The notes: generated by a model not told the origin, from the sequence alone. A stretch of DNA of 64,000 nt from Zygaena filipendulae (GCA_907165275.2 OU015665.1:9424001-9488000); one strand, 5' to 3'; positions 45,401 through 57,075 are shown, counted from the stretch's first letter. Translations and numbers: made by a program.

Positions 45401-48400
45401 GTAAAATTTCAAAACAAGTTTGTCAACTTTTAATAGGATTGGAAAGTTGGAACTACACATAACACAATAAACAATTATGACAAACTCAACTGACTCACCA
45501 CACAGCTGGCATCTTCACCCGGGCGGTCTCGCTGAAGAAGGTGAGTAAAGCCGCGTGCTGGTCCCTAGCGCGGGTGCTCTTGTAGTTGTGGGCCAGCTCG
45601 CACAACTCCTCAGTGTCCTGCTTGCTGAACTGCAGCAGTGACTTGTCTAATATTACCGTCTCTCTTAAATAAAAAAATTGACATCCAAATTACTTTTTAC
45701 CCCCAACGCTGTCGTGAGTATCAGGTCATTGTATCTGGGTGTCTGTCTATGAAATCATAGATCATAAGCGGCTAAACAAATCTAAATATAGCTTTTTTTG
45801 TTTGAAACAATCAAGTCATTGATTGAGATTGTTCTAACAATGATCCAAGAAAATCTGTTCGCCATTCAAAGAGTCAGTTTTTTTCTATGTATTTGATGAA
45901 TAGATATGGTATTAGGTAAGCATTTTTCACAGGTCTAATTGAGTCGAAATTTGGTAGGTAGTTTGTTACTTTAATGATGTTAGAAGAACATAGTGAACTG
46001 TGCAGAACTGTCGGCGTTTTAATATGGCAGTGAAAGGGTTTAACGATATTCTATCTACCTACATATGCATAAAACCATGACCTCAAACATTAATATAATA
46101 AGCTTACCTGACTTTCTCCTCGAGCTCCGGCATCACTTGCTCCTTGGTCCGCCTGATGAGGAACTTCTTCTGCAGTATCACCTGCAACTCCGCCAGGTTG
46201 GACTGGCCGCTCATGTCCCAACCGAAGCTGGTCAGCTTGCCGGCGCAGTATCGCTTGCCTACAGAACAACAACCCGCTCATCAAAAGGTTCCGGGTACGA
46301 CTACCGGTGGGGGTGGAAATGCTTATAGTGTAACGAGGCGGTGGCATGCCACTCGTTATGATACCGCTCTTTAATTACTGTATTCACTTGTAACGTCGCC
46401 GCCCGCCCCGCCCCGCCCCGCCCCGCCCCAGTCGTGCACTGACCGTACTCGAGCCGGTCGGCGAGCAGCGCCGGCTGCAGCAGCTGCAGCTGCGCGTGCA
46501 GCTCGGCGGGCCGCGACAGCGCGGGCGTGCCGCTCAGCAGCACCAGCCGCGCCGCGCCGCCCCGCCCCGCCGCCAGCCGCCGCAGCGCGCCCGTGCACTG
46601 CGCCTTGCTGGACTTCACGTTGTGGCTCTCGTCCTGTGTGCACGGGGCGAGAGGACCAGTTACATTATAACAATTAATAGTAATAATAATCCACTTCATA
46701 ACACACAGGTCTACTTGATCTTGATCTTGTGAAATTAAGCTTGTGACATGGAAACTGAACAACGCGTGGTATATACTACCTCTAGGGTCAAGACCCTGGG
46801 GCTAAAAGGAGACACAAAACAGTGAGAAATTTAAATTAACATAATACTCACAACAATAATAACACCAAACTTCTTGCTCATGAGCAAGTCAACGTGCATG
46901 CTGGTGATCTTGAAGCTCACTATCACCACTTCGGTCTGTTGCAAAAAAAAATAAAACACTAGATTTATGTGAATTTAAATGAAAACGAACAAGTCATGTA
47001 GTGATGGTCACCTGTCGGTCAGCGACCAGCTGTGCATCTTTGCTGCTGGTCAGCGACACGATGCTGAGCATCGGCACCGACGGCAGCAGCTCGTGGATCT
47101 TGCTCTGCCACGTCTCTCTGCAATCACGCGGCGCGGCCGATCACAAAATTATATGTTCTGGATGAAATCGAATCCCAAGAGAATTTCGAAGCTCTAGCTA
47201 ATAAATCGAGTGGAACAGGGCCCTTATTCACCACACGCCGCGTTAAGATAACGCGCAACAAAAATGGTCTTTTCCACAAGTTTCACTTCAAAAAATAAAA
47301 CGACGTGTCTTATGGTGAGTGGAGTATTCATTCCTAATATTTGATCATCTGGAGCATTTGGAATACTGTTTTTGGGACGCGTGTTACGGGCATGGAATGT
47401 TGGTGTTTTTGGTCATAGTGAATAAGGGCAAATGGCTAACAGCCGACTTGGTAAGTGTGCTGGCAAGTTTTCGATAATTCTGACTATAGTTACCTCATAG
47501 AGGAAGTTGTCACAATCAGCAGAGGCCAGTTGTGCCTGTAATAGCTAGCTATGGCGAGCGCCTGAAACGTCTTCCCCAGACCCATGTCATCTGCAATCAT
47601 GCATCGGCCGCGTTTCGCCAGGCCAAATCTGAAACGCATGATACTTTATTTGTTTACCTTAGCATGGTAGTTTACATTTCAAAATCTTCACAAGTTCACA
47701 ATCTTGTACAATCAGCTGCAGCAATATGTAATCACTATTTATTTATTTATCTACTATTCAGGCAGGCAGTTGAAGCCACTGATAGACACCTATGCAGTTA
47801 TCAATTATTGTTATCTTTTGTTTTAAACATTTATTCAATTTGTGTTTAAACTTTTGATGTTAGGTTGTGGATTATTCATGGAAACACTACTTTTAACAGC
47901 TACTCAATCTTTTGCAATAACAAAGTTCATAGACTAGCAAAAGTCTTTACATATTTCCGTTGCTGAAAATAGAAACATGGAAATCTGGCTTGAGAGGCAA
48001 ATGACAATGGTTTGAGACACATTCAAAGAGAAACTGACCTAAATACTTCAGCATCAGTAAAATAAAAGGCATAGAACTGGATTCAGCGCACACAGAGTGA
48101 TGCAATTTTACTCGGGGTGATACCAGCTTACTACATCTCTTAGCGCGAACGTAATTTTACGCCATTCCATGCACACATCGATTTTATTTGCATTTCAATT
48201 TGAACATAAATTTGAATGAAAATAACCCTCTATATGTCACCTTTATCACTATACTTATATAGCCCACCCTACTGTGTCTAGAAACTTGCACAAAGGGTTT
48301 TGGAAATTTAACCCTTAATGCAGTGATAATAGCAATACTTAGATGAACATGTACGGAACAACGAGCAATGTACAAGCAGCTAAATTACCTGACTCCATCC

Positions 48401-49701
48401 TCTTGGAAAGGCATCAGCTTGTTTCGAAGACAGGGTTCTATGGGAGTTAAGTCTATGGTGCTAGGGTCTACGGTTGGTTCTTGTAGTATCTGAAGGTAAA
48501 TATATATTGTGTAATGCGCAAGTCACACATAAAGGGTGTGGACATGGCACGGGCAGCTTCCTATTCCATTCAATCTCCTTGCAAAATGCATGGAAATAAA
48601 GCACAATTTAGGCCACACGGTATGTCATTGTTTGGATGTGGTTATGATGTACCATTTCCGAGCAACGCCATACCTACCGTGTATCAAATTGTGCTTTATG
48701 CTTTATTTCCATGCATTTTGTATGAAAATTGAATGGAATAGGAAGACCATATGCTATGTCCGCGCCCAACGCCATTTATGTGGCCTGCGCGAGGTTGTGT
48801 AACTAACTAATTTGTTAGTTCTATTTCTCCCATTTCATTTTATTTATGTAAAATAATATTTGATTAAATTCGAGTTACCGATAGGACAAATGGTGGTATC
48901 GGTCCCAGAACAACATGGGGTGCCAGTTGTGCTACTTTCTTCATTAATTCCTGGTAATCATCTATTGAAAAATTCCATAACTTTGATTTTGGATCTGAAA
49001 TGAAAATAATTCATTTGGTAGTAGGTACCTAGTTTAAGTATGTAAATTAAATAATTGAAAGAAAAGAAAAAAAAAAGTTTTATACAAAACATTACCTACA
49101 TTGCACATGTACTATACAATACTTTTAAATAATTAATGGCAACTTAAAACCTATTTTCACATCAAGTGAGAAATTCAAAAGAGATAGTTTAGAACTTTTT
49201 TATCTACTTGGACACTACCATAAGTTGGATATTTTAACACTATAGGTACAGGTTTCCTATAACATTTTTTAAGCTAAGTAAATATTAAAATATATTAAAA
49301 TCAATTTCATATTTCTACCTGAAACAAATACCAACAAAATACCAACCATAGTTTTTTGAAGGTATACTCTTAAATATATCTATTAGAGGTGCACAAAATT
49401 CCGAATGGTTGACCTCAAATCTGTTTTCGGATATCAAATACACTGTTCCAGTGACGACTTTTGTAGGAGGAGGGCTTTTCGTAGTACTTTCATCAAAATC
49501 GTAAGGGCGGAATGACTTGTTACTCATCACAAAATTTTTAATAGGGCCAGCATTGGATTGCTCAGATGCTTCTATGGAATTCCTTGGAGGCGCTGTTAGG
49601 GAGTTTATCACCTTAATTGTGCTCTGTTGCAAAGTTTTGTTTTGGCGCTTTTGCAAAGCAGCAAGACGCTTTCGTTCTATTTCTTCTTTGGTACAAGTCA
49701 T
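39480..49701 (-). CDS. Marcal1: SMARCAL1/Marcal1-type annealing helicase, 14 exons, complete
   Basis: SNF2-family ATPase that in other animals rewinds RPA-coated DNA at stalled forks in the nucleus. Exons: 49347-49701, 48879-48994, 48389-48489, 47494-47628, 47012-47117, 46852-46935, 46444-46633, 46108-46258, 45499-45663, 44441-44594, 43434-43565, 42404-42529, 40556-40615, 39480-39701. All junctions are GT-AG and all phases match, giving 698 residues. Residues 4-25 ([19 protein letters not shown]) resemble the RPA32-binding motif. One HARP domain spans about 84-156 ([20 protein letters not shown]). Walker A is DDMGLGKT 204-211, the motif II box DESH 300-303, motif III LLSGTP near 331, motif [14 protein letters not shown], and motif [13 protein letters not shown] near 567, where Cys replaces the usual Asp. 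The C-terminus has a Gly tract and an acidic end. One HARP domain, as in flies, against two in human. The exon 1 donor (GTTGGT) is weak. Confidence 0.93.
39790..40033. mobile_element. foldback MITE in the last intron of the SMARCAL1-like gene
   Basis: TAGAGCCTAATTGGACG opens it, and the inverse of AGCCTTAATTGGACGCAGAT closes it. Arms of about 40 bp enclose an AT-rich centre. Confidence 0.7.
40045..40278. mobile_element. second foldback MITE next to the first
   Basis: AGAGCTTGTCTAAACTAAAA at the left is mirrored by TTTTAGTTTAGACAAGCTCT at the right. The GACACGCCCAC and GGCGCGTC parts extend the arms imperfectly. Confidence 0.7.
40709..40895 (+). repeat. short satellite array of the 31-bp family
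   Basis: About six copies of a 31-bp unit with core CGCCAGGAGTCACATTACGG, without the 93-bp order of the main array. A dispersed repeat (40905-41215) separates it from the main array. Confidence 0.75.
40905..41215 (-). repeat. dispersed repeat, paired with 43645-43965
   Basis: Both copies contain AAAATAGCAGCCAATTATA, GTTACAGTACAGGATAGTAT and CGCCTGCTCAGGGCATTCCT, and end TTGAAATTTCTGCTCGCC. On the minus strand the second copy encodes a short frame (43684-44043), not recognised. The same end (TTTCTGCTCGCC) runs straight into the 31-bp array. Nature unknown, possibly a transposon end. Confidence 0.6.
41222..42375 (+). repeat. 93-bp higher-order minisatellite in an intron of the SMARCAL1-like gene
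   Basis: Each 93-bp unit is three diverged 31-bp subunits, starting CGCCAGGAGTCACATTACGG, CGCCAGGAGCCACATTACAA and CGCCAGGGGTCACATTAAGG. About eleven copies are nearly identical from 41370, with a few single-base variants (near 41794, 41817, 41838 and 42224). The array ends about 30 nt from the 3' boundary of exon 12 (42404). It has no stop codon in one plus-strand frame across 403 codons. Confidence 0.92.
43060..43425. repeat. short-unit CACGTC minisatellite in an intron of the SMARCAL1-like gene
   Basis: Ten-base units such as GTGTGACGTG, GTGTGGTGTG and GTGACAAGTG recur. A longer order of about 66 bp is visible in 43065-43220. It reaches to within 10 nt of exon 11 (43434), so it may crowd the 5' splice site region. 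Confidence 0.85.
43645..43965 (-). repeat. second copy of the 40905-41215 dispersed repeat
   Basis: It lies in the intron between exons 10 and 11 and is longer and better kept than its partner. Confidence 0.6.
43990..44280 (+). mobile_element. TGACGTCA-bearing MITE in the intron of the SMARCAL1-like gene
   Basis: Two exact TGACGTCA sites lie at 44104-44111 and 44149-44156. Ends and body match 13905-14205. Confidence 0.7.
45200..45420. repeat. AATCGATT-rich repeat, GGGATGTGA ends
   Basis: Several AATCGATT and AAATCGATT palindromes lie near two GGGATGTGAYA stretches (45206, 45330). Similar blocks are at 49915-50010 and 50485-50880, where GTCACATCC closes the element. It is probably a MITE family in two introns or flanks. 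Confidence 0.5.
46683..46790 (-). mobile_element. 3' part of a tRNA-derived SINE in an intron
   Basis: AATAATAATCCACTTCATAA, ACACACAGGTCTACTTGATC and the GTGGTATATACTACC stretch match the body of 12660-12925. A tRNA-like head fragment is nearby at 46265-46320. Confidence 0.6.
47221..47449. mobile_element. foldback MITE, CCCTTATTCACCA ends
   Basis: CCCTTATTCACCA at 47221 pairs with TAGTGAATAAGGG at about 47437, with ACGCGCAACA and GGGACGCGTG inside. It lies between exons 4 and 5. Confidence 0.65.
48530..48780. mobile_element. foldback MITE between exons 2 and 3 of the SMARCAL1-like gene
   Basis: CTTCCTATTCCATTCAAT, AAAATGCATGGAAATAAAGC and ACACGGTA at the left recur inverted at the right, giving arms of about 100 bp. 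Confidence 0.75.
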
Positions 49702-51370
49702 TTTTGTTAGGTCTAGACAACGATTTGCAACAGTCGATCAACTATAGTATTATTCCATGTCACAAAAGTTAAATCCCATGGTGAAAAGTTAATAACAACA
49801 CTGTAGAATGTAGATTAGAATATGATAATACTACGGTTACAAAAAGATAAAGTAAACAATGAGAATTTATACAGGAACTTTACTTTAGCTAGAAAAAAAT
49901 TACGATCACAGTAATGTAAAAAATAATCGATTATTTAAATAATCGATTTTAATAAGTGATGTAATTTTTATGAATAATCGATTAATATTCGATTTTTTTT
50001 ATAATCGTTCAATCCGATATTTCAATCCCGAAATTCCCATGGGAAGTCCGAAATTAACGCGAGTGAATTTGCATACTTTACTTTATAAGGATTACAGAAA
50101 ACAATTTTGGGTATTTTTATCCTAGAATTCCCGCGGGATCTCCGAAATTAACGCGGGTGAAACCACAGGGAACAGCTAGTACCTTTAATAATAAATTATT
50201 TTAGTTACAAATTGTCTTATCTCCTTATTTCCTGAACTACAGCTTAAATTTTCCAGAATCTTCAAGACGGTTTTATAACGTTTTGGAGTATTCCTGATAA
50301 TTTTCAAACATTTCAGAATATTCTCGATTAGCGGTATACACGAACAAAACACTGCATTGACTTTTAAAATTAACATTTAATTATTTATTGATATTAAACA
50401 TTCCCGACACTATGAAAAATCATGCCTAAAGCGTGTAGCGCTAGGGGTAAATTTAGGCAATAAAAACATGTAGCTTAAAGGGTTAAAATCGATTTTTATA
50501 TACAATGTCACATCCTTGTATTTTTTTTTAACTTAAAACTCCGTTATTTGTAAACCGATTTGGAAATTCTTTTTTTATTGGAAAGGGTATACTTCGCAGA
50601 AACCATGGAAACGGCCTATTTCAGGATAATTTTGTATTTTAGTCGATTGAGGCTTTTAAAAAGTTTGTATTCATATTTAAAATTTTATTTGATTTCTGTT
50701 ATCATAAATTATTAAATTTATTCCAAGAGTTTTATCACTAAAAGCATGCTGATTTTCATTTAAAAAAAAAACAATTATTTTCCTCATTTAAATCGATTAA
50801 TCCAAAATCGATTATTATTATAGAGAGAAAATCGATTAAAATAAAAATGTTTTTTTCTCTCAATGTCACATCCCTAGTTGCTCGTATCTCTTTTTAACCG
50901 CGCTCCACATTCGCGAAACAGCTGCGAACCATGATACCACTCATAGTTCGCGGGTGTTCGCGCGCGAATGTGGAGAACGCTTTAGCACTTTTCAACAACT
51001 TTTCAATTTTAATATTTTTTTGTGAAGATTACCCCTTTCGGGGAAGGCAGAAGGAAATTTAGTCCATATAGCCAATTCAATGCATTGATGGATGCATTTC
51101 GATGCTTTACCGGAACTTTTGGCAGCAAATCTTCACTGTTGACCCGGGAAGTTCTATAGTAAAACGACAACCTCCCGATGAACGCCCCATTTCATCTTAT
51201 TTCACTGTTTCCACACACCGTTCATCACTAATGGATCACTATTATGCAAAATCCACCACATTCACACAATATTAATCATGATAAACTAATTAAAACAAAG
51301 AAATAAAACTGACGTCCGTCACTGCTAAAATCCCGCCAAAAGCTCCTCTAAAAGAAGAAACAAGAGAACT
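49702..51370. other. intergenic region upstream of the SMARCAL1-like gene
   Basis: It holds AATCGATT-rich repeats (49915-50010, 50485-50880) and two Helitron-like 3' ends (50028-50070 and 50098-50182, CTAG near 50178). A piece (50895-50990) is shared in inverse with about 32650. No further gene is recognised; no TATA is evident before the ATG at 49701. Confidence 0.45.
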
Positions 51371-51371
51371 A

Positions 51372-51680
51372 TAATGGGGATGGCCGGGCAAAGCTAAAAG
51401 AAGATGTAACTAGTTGTCATGGAGTGTTCCAAATAAATTCAGTTTAAATAATAGCAACATACTGTTTAAGTCTTTTGCATTAAAACTGTAGCTATTAGCT
51501 GTAACCAAAGCTGTAAGTGTAACTGTAAGGTTGTTCAGGTAAAAAATACCATATGTAAAAAAAATTCTATGGTAGCTTTGTATTAAATTTTCTCTTTTTA
51601 GCTTAACGTTTTTAGGGAATCAATGAGTTGTTTTTTTCTCCATCTTAAATCTTTTTGACACTTTTCATCCCCATTATAGC
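51372..51680. mobile_element. MITE, CTATAATGGGGATG ends
   Basis: CTATAATGGGGATG at the left and CATCCCCATTATAG at the right define the ends of about 310 bp with an AT-rich interior. Confidence 0.6.
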
Positions 51681-52064
51681 TCATACAAATAAAAACATTA
51701 CGATTAATACTTATTTGCTTTTTGTAATAAAAAAGAGAAGAAATATTTTTAAAAACTCAGTAAATCTAGTCTTGCCAGTACCACAGATCCAGTACATAGT
51801 ACATAGTGTAAAAAAAATGGTTGGTGGAAAGAAACTATGAAATAGTAAAAAAAAAAAAATGCTATTTATTAACTTTGAAGTGCATTTTATTTTGAATAAT
51901 AGAACAACTATTTTCAAGAGAAAAAATAATGCTATCATCACCAATAATTAATTTCTCTACCAACCACCTCTTTTCTTTCTATAGGTATTATTATACTATA
52001 TATTATCATATTATATTTATTACTAAATAATTCCCACAAGCAGGGTATCTCTCAATTTATGAAT

Positions 52065-52878
52065 CTACTCCCCACTAAGCAGCTCCTTTGCTATACTTTT
52101 AATTGCTTCAGTTTGCTCTTTCATCAATTTCAACTTTTTTTTTAAATAGTCTTTTTTAAAATTTAGATAATCCTCTTTTAGTTGTATTTTATGTTGTTCT
52201 TGAGCAGCCAACATTTCCAAATTGTATAAAAACTCATGGGAACGTTTAGACTTACAGTTTATTTTATTTTCCACTGTGGAATGTTTTAAAGTTTTCACAT
52301 CATCAGATGATTCTGGTTCGCTTAGAAGATTATCAGACTTCATTTGATTGTTTAAATCAAAGTCTGATACCACATCACTTTCTAACGGCACAACCTCTGT
52401 TGATTCATGCTGTGTTTGAAAACTATTTGATGGGATCAAATTTTTAATTCCCAATGCTTCCTGTTCAGCAGGTGTGAGGGCCTTTACTGAAATGGGTACA
52501 TCACCATTTGTTTCCAATAGATGCTTTTTTGTTTTAGCTCGAATATCATGCCACGACTGAAAGTAACAATAAAAAATTGTTAGAGAATTTTTTAATAACC
52601 AAAGAATAATCACTACCTACGAATTTCTCCATTGTTTTATTTGAATAAATAAATAATGGATTACATACTTTTCGCCACTGTCTCCATGTTTTTCTTGCTC
52701 CCGGTAAGGAATTACATTCATTCGCAATACTTTTCCATAAGCTTTGAAAGTCTTTATAGTTTAAGTCTTGTGTTACTTTGCAAGATATAAGTTCCGGATG
52801 TTTGGTCATGAATTCAATAAGCTTCTTTTTCTGGCCGCTACTTATGTGTTTCGATCTTAGTTTCTCACCTTTATTCAT
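52065..52878 (-). CDS. Myb/SANT-like DNA-binding protein (zeste / Myb_DNA-bind_5 type)
   Basis: Join of exon 1 (52669-52878, ATG at 52878, donor GTATGT) and exon 2 (52065-52556, acceptor TACTTTCAG), phase 0, 233 residues, stop 52065-52067. Residues about 10-90 form a Myb/SANT-like helical domain: SGQKKKLIEFMTKHPEL, FQSLWKSIANECNSLPG, and across the junction TWRQWRKSWHDIRAKTKKH. An acidic linker follows, and the C-terminal part (about 175-230) is a Lys/Glu-rich coiled coil that ends IAKELLSGE. This layout is common in insect zeste-like regulators and in proteins derived from transposon-encoded Myb partners. The target is unknown. The short intron (52557-52668) keeps the domain in frame, supporting a real gene. 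Confidence 0.82.
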
Positions 52879-53561
52879 TATTCCGTTATTATTATGTTAG
52901 TGAACTTTGATTAAAAAAACTTACTCAACAACATTACATAAATTACTGAATATTATTTTATTTACATCAGGTAATGGGTATTTCAATTCTTAGTTCTGTG
53001 TTGGTCTTTATCGAATTCTTCAATTGGAAGCTCGAAGCAAATAAGAACAACTTCACTTCTTCAAATGGTAGGTATTACGGTATATATATATTATGGTAGG
53101 TAGGTATTTTGACTAGCAAAGAAATACAAACACTGAGCAAATAATCACTACGATTAAATACAAAACTAATTAACTAAACTTAACGTTAACACGTCGTAAG
53201 ATTCCATAAGTACTTAGTCGCCAGAAAATAATTTGGTACCTCTGTCCTCTACAATAAATTATAAAATAAATAATAAATATTAGGTACACTACGTGGACGG
53301 AGAATTCACCAGTGTTGCCAATCCGAAATCCGAATTTTAGAAAATTAGTAGATTATGTGCCAAATGTTGGTAGAATGTAAAATGCAAAATTGGTAGATCT
53401 ACCACCTCAATTTAGAAGACTTTTTAAAATTAAAAATGCATGAACTGTTCTTAAAATGTTTATTTTTAGAAATTATACATATTTTTATTGAAAAATTTTA
53501 AATGTTCTGCGCTAGGCTACCCGTTGTTTGCTATGAATCTTTTAGTACGCAACAATTACGC
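52879..53561. other. spacer, nothing recognised
   Basis: AT-rich sequence. 53315-53420 contains repeated TTGGTAGA words also present at 54330-54410. Confidence 0.4.
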
Positions 53562-53830
53562 TGACGACCCGATTGGCGCAATGGTCACCATGCCTGCCCG
53601 CCAATCAAGAGGTTCCGGGTTCGATTCCCGGTGGGGGTGGACTTTGTGTGATGAACACAGGGTTCCATTTTCCAGTCTGGGTGTATATATATATATATAT
53701 ATATATATATCTATAGAAAAATATATATGTAATAATATGTGTAGTATATACCAGGTTTGCTTGGTTTCCACGACACAAGCTTATAGCTTAGTGTGGGATC
53801 AAGTAGATCTGTGTGTTGTGAAGTGAATTA
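53562..53830 (+). mobile_element. tRNA-derived SINE, the most complete copy
   Basis: TGACGACCCGATTGGCGCAA head, B box GGTTCGATTCC at 53618-53628, body with CATTTTCCAGTCTGGG, (TA)n at 53685-53712 and an end in GTGGGATCAAGTAGATC. Confidence 0.8.
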
Positions 53831-53859
53831 TTATACTGTCAAGCTTTATAAATTCAATT

Positions 53860-54032
53860 AAATAAATAAATCCCTCTAGAGTCTTCGTGCAAATTCTATT
53901 TCTCTGGAATGTTTTCATATTATTATTTGCAGAAAACAATCTCTCAACGTTGACGCTACTATGTGGAAGTGCGAGTAATTTTCTCACGTATTCGCATAGC
54001 AGGGGAAACATTGGAGACTGAACAAACAGCAA
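53860..54032 (-). pseudogene. hAT transposase C-terminal fragment
   Basis: The minus-strand frame starting at 54032 reads FPLLCEYVRKLLALPHSS, VNVERLFS and a downstream NRICTKTLEG, the hAT dimerisation-domain pattern. The catalytic core is absent and sequence upstream is not open, so it is a relic. Confidence 0.75.
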
Positions 54033-54474
54033 TCAGCACCGTTAATACGTAGTTATTTAGTTTTAGCAACAAAACAGGAGCAAAGATTCACCATTGATTC
54101 CGCAACAAACCAACCGGAAATGGGCAGTATAACAGTATAATAATGTCTATGGACGCGAAAAGGCGCGAACGGCGACCTGTTGCTGACGTTTTTTTTTTTT
54201 GTGGTTCATGCCCTGGTCTCTATGTACATGCTTGATGCATCATCGCATGGCTCACGCAACACATCGCAACGTCGCCCGTCGATATAAAAATAATTCAAAC
54301 TGGTGATATGTCAAACTAATTAAAATAGGTAGTTTTTAGGTCTAGGGTGGTAGATAGGTAGACTGAAGTGAAAATTGGTAGATCTACCAAGAAGTTGGTA
54401 GATATGACAACACTGCCTGTCACAAAACAAAAAGATAATACTAGACTTATGGGTCTCTGTATTGAACTGTATTA

Positions 54475-55535
54475 TACAGCACCGGAAAAGGCGACACCGG
54501 AATGCACGACACGAGATTGTACGACACCGGAATGTACAGTACCAGAATTAACGACACCAGATTTCATGGCCTAGCCGACTTCGTGCTCCGTTTAGTAGTA
54601 TTCAATACAATAAAGGTAGTTTTAGTAATTACCACCTAAATCAAAATATAACGAAAATTCAAATAACAAGTCCGAGTTTATTTACCACTTTAATGAATTG
54701 TTACAACTTGTTATTTTTTTTTACACTTATTGAGATGTGGCCACATCTAAGAATTAATCAAACAAATGTCACCGTATCTTGTCTTTAACGCATCGCCGGC
54801 CGCTACCGCGACACGCTCGCTGCGCTCGCTAGGCTCGCGAGACCCTGGTCATCAGTGCGAACCTAGTCTCATCAAGAATGTCTGGGTACACTATCTTGTA
54901 ATCAGTTCATAATGTGGCCCCAACACTAATGTTGACATTACTTTTTAATTATTTCAATAAACAGATTGTGGTGACATCATCGCCACACTAGTACCTACTA
55001 TAGGATAAATGACGTTAATCAGTACAGCTAACCGCTCGCCAGTCGCTTCCCGTTCACCAGTTCATACAGTTGTGGTTCCTTTCTTTTCCTTTCTTTTCGT
55101 AACCTTCATAATCTTTACGATCTTTATAAGGCACATAGCTCGTAATAATTATTGCAAACTAGGTGATGTTTAGATTGCAATTAACTCTAAGTCTATACAG
55201 TGAATATAGAGTGGTCCATTGTTTGATTATCCTTGTTATAGACTATAATACGTAGTGGTAATATCGTAATGGGCATAAGCACTAACATAAAACCTAATTA
55301 TCATCACCAAAAGATCTAACATAAAATATTTGTGCCCCATTTGATAATAACTTAGGTAAGTAATGTAAACGAACACAAAGAAAGGAGGTGTGTTTTCATC
55401 GACCAATAGCAGCAGCGTCACCAATTCCGGTGCTGTACATTACGGTGTCGTACAATCCAGTGTTGCGCATTCCAGTGCTGTACATTCCAGTGTCGTACAA
55501 TATCGTGTTGTGCATTCTTCTGAGCGTGAGCCGAT
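54475..55535. mobile_element. probable DNA transposon relic with clustered subterminal repeats
   Basis: Left cluster (54478-54570): about five copies of ACGACACCGGAATG-like words. Right cluster (55418-55530): about six copies of the inverse, such as ATTCCAGTGTCGTACA. Opposite orientation and 0.85 kb spacing suggest transposase-binding repeats at two ends of one element. The interior has no frame. Confidence 0.55.
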
Positions 55536-55623
55536 GCCTTGACTGCGTAGATTCTCCGTCTACGCTTGACTGTCTGTGTCTGTGTTTTTGACAAACAACA
55601 GTAATGCGCTTATTACACTTTGC

Positions 55624-57075
55624 AATTTCAGAGCACCAATTTAGGGCTCTAAATCGGAATCAATTTAGGGTCCGTGAGTGAGAGAGAGAGAGCGAGTAAT
55701 CACACTACACTAAATTGTACCCTAAAACGACTACTCTAGATTACATTTGGGTACTTGCATGAATTTTTTTTTCAGTCTAATTTAAAAATATATGGCCTCC
55801 TTAAACAAAGCAAGAAAAAGAAAAAAAAATATGCATAAATTAATGAAATAGAGCGTTTCAAAGTTCCTACCAGTAGTGATTATTTGCTCAGTGGTTCCTA
55901 CTTTAACCTTACCGCTGAAACGCGGAATGACGTCACTTGTTCAAAATTACGCCTTCTTCTTCTTCTTTAATAATGGCGTCTATAATTATAATTTGCCAAT
56001 GACAATGTTTCTTAATAATAACAATCTCTTCATCTACTTCTTCAATTATGGCGAATCGCCAATGACAATGTTAGATTGTTCCCCAAGTTAAAACATGGCT
56101 CTTTTGAAAGTCAGTTTCCTGCTCAGGGTCCAAAATAGATGCTGAAAAGTGACTGAAATAACGAAAAACGTGACACGCGTGATTAAGGTTGAACTGTGTC
56201 GATTTACTTCCAAAAGTTCCAGTAAAGAATCGAAATACATCTTACCGATGCATTTTAAAGTAAAAAACTTCAGAAAATGGAAAATATGCGTTGACTGTAT
56301 GCACTTAGTTTCTTTTGCCTTCTCTGAAAGAGGTAAATGTTTCCTAAAAAAATAAAAGTGACGTCATGTGTCAAGCTTGGCTGTGATTGGTGTTTCGTTG
56401 CAACGTTCCGTTTTACAAAATTAAAAGTTGAATATTTTGGAAACTATTGAAAAATTTTTGTAAATCTTTCACGATAACGCTTTTCTAAGGCTCTATTTTT
56501 GAAATATTGACACAATTTCTTATTATAAATTTCATGCAAGTACCCTATTGGTCACATTTACAAGATTTTAATTGAAATAATCCACCATATTCTGAATATA
56601 ATCTTCTTTATCTCACCCACTTTATTATATAGATTTTAAAATAACGAAACGCAGAGAGGACCATCGGTAGGCACGTTACTAACGGATCCTCGTTACCGAC
56701 AGGCGACGTAAGCGCATTGTGAAACACTCCCATAGTCATCGGTAACGGTAACGTTCAACCGACCGGTAGTTTTTACGTACGGATGCTTGTAAGTTATAGG
56801 AACCGGGCATAAATCGGTTCCAATTTAGGGTCGGTGAGTGAGAGAGAGTGCGAGTGATCACACTACATTAAAATGTAACCTAGAGTAGTCGTTTTAGGGT
56901 ACAATTTAGCGTAGTGTGATTACTCGCTCTCTCTCTCTCACTCACGGACCCTAAATTGTATCCGATTTAGAGCCCTAAATTAGTGCTCTGAAATTACAAT
57001 AATTGTGGAATAAGCGCTTATCACTTGACAAGTTGACATAATTATAGACGCCGTATTAAAGAAGAAGAAGACAAG
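55624..57075. mobile_element. overlapping foldback elements with long arms
   Basis: An arm of about 125 bp (55624-55750: TTTCAGAGCACC, AGGGCTCTAAATCGG, a GAGAGAGAG run) recurs inverted at 56870-56996. A forward partial copy at 56818-56880 makes the right side a hairpin by itself. A second inverted pair (CTTCTTCTTCTTCTTTAATA at 55947 and its inverse at about 57050) crosses the first. No transposase frame is seen. Confidence 0.65.

Noticed and set aside
53562..53640. functional tRNA gene
   Set aside because: A and B boxes are present but the cloverleaf is not complete and the same head occurs in several SINE copies with the same non-tRNA body.
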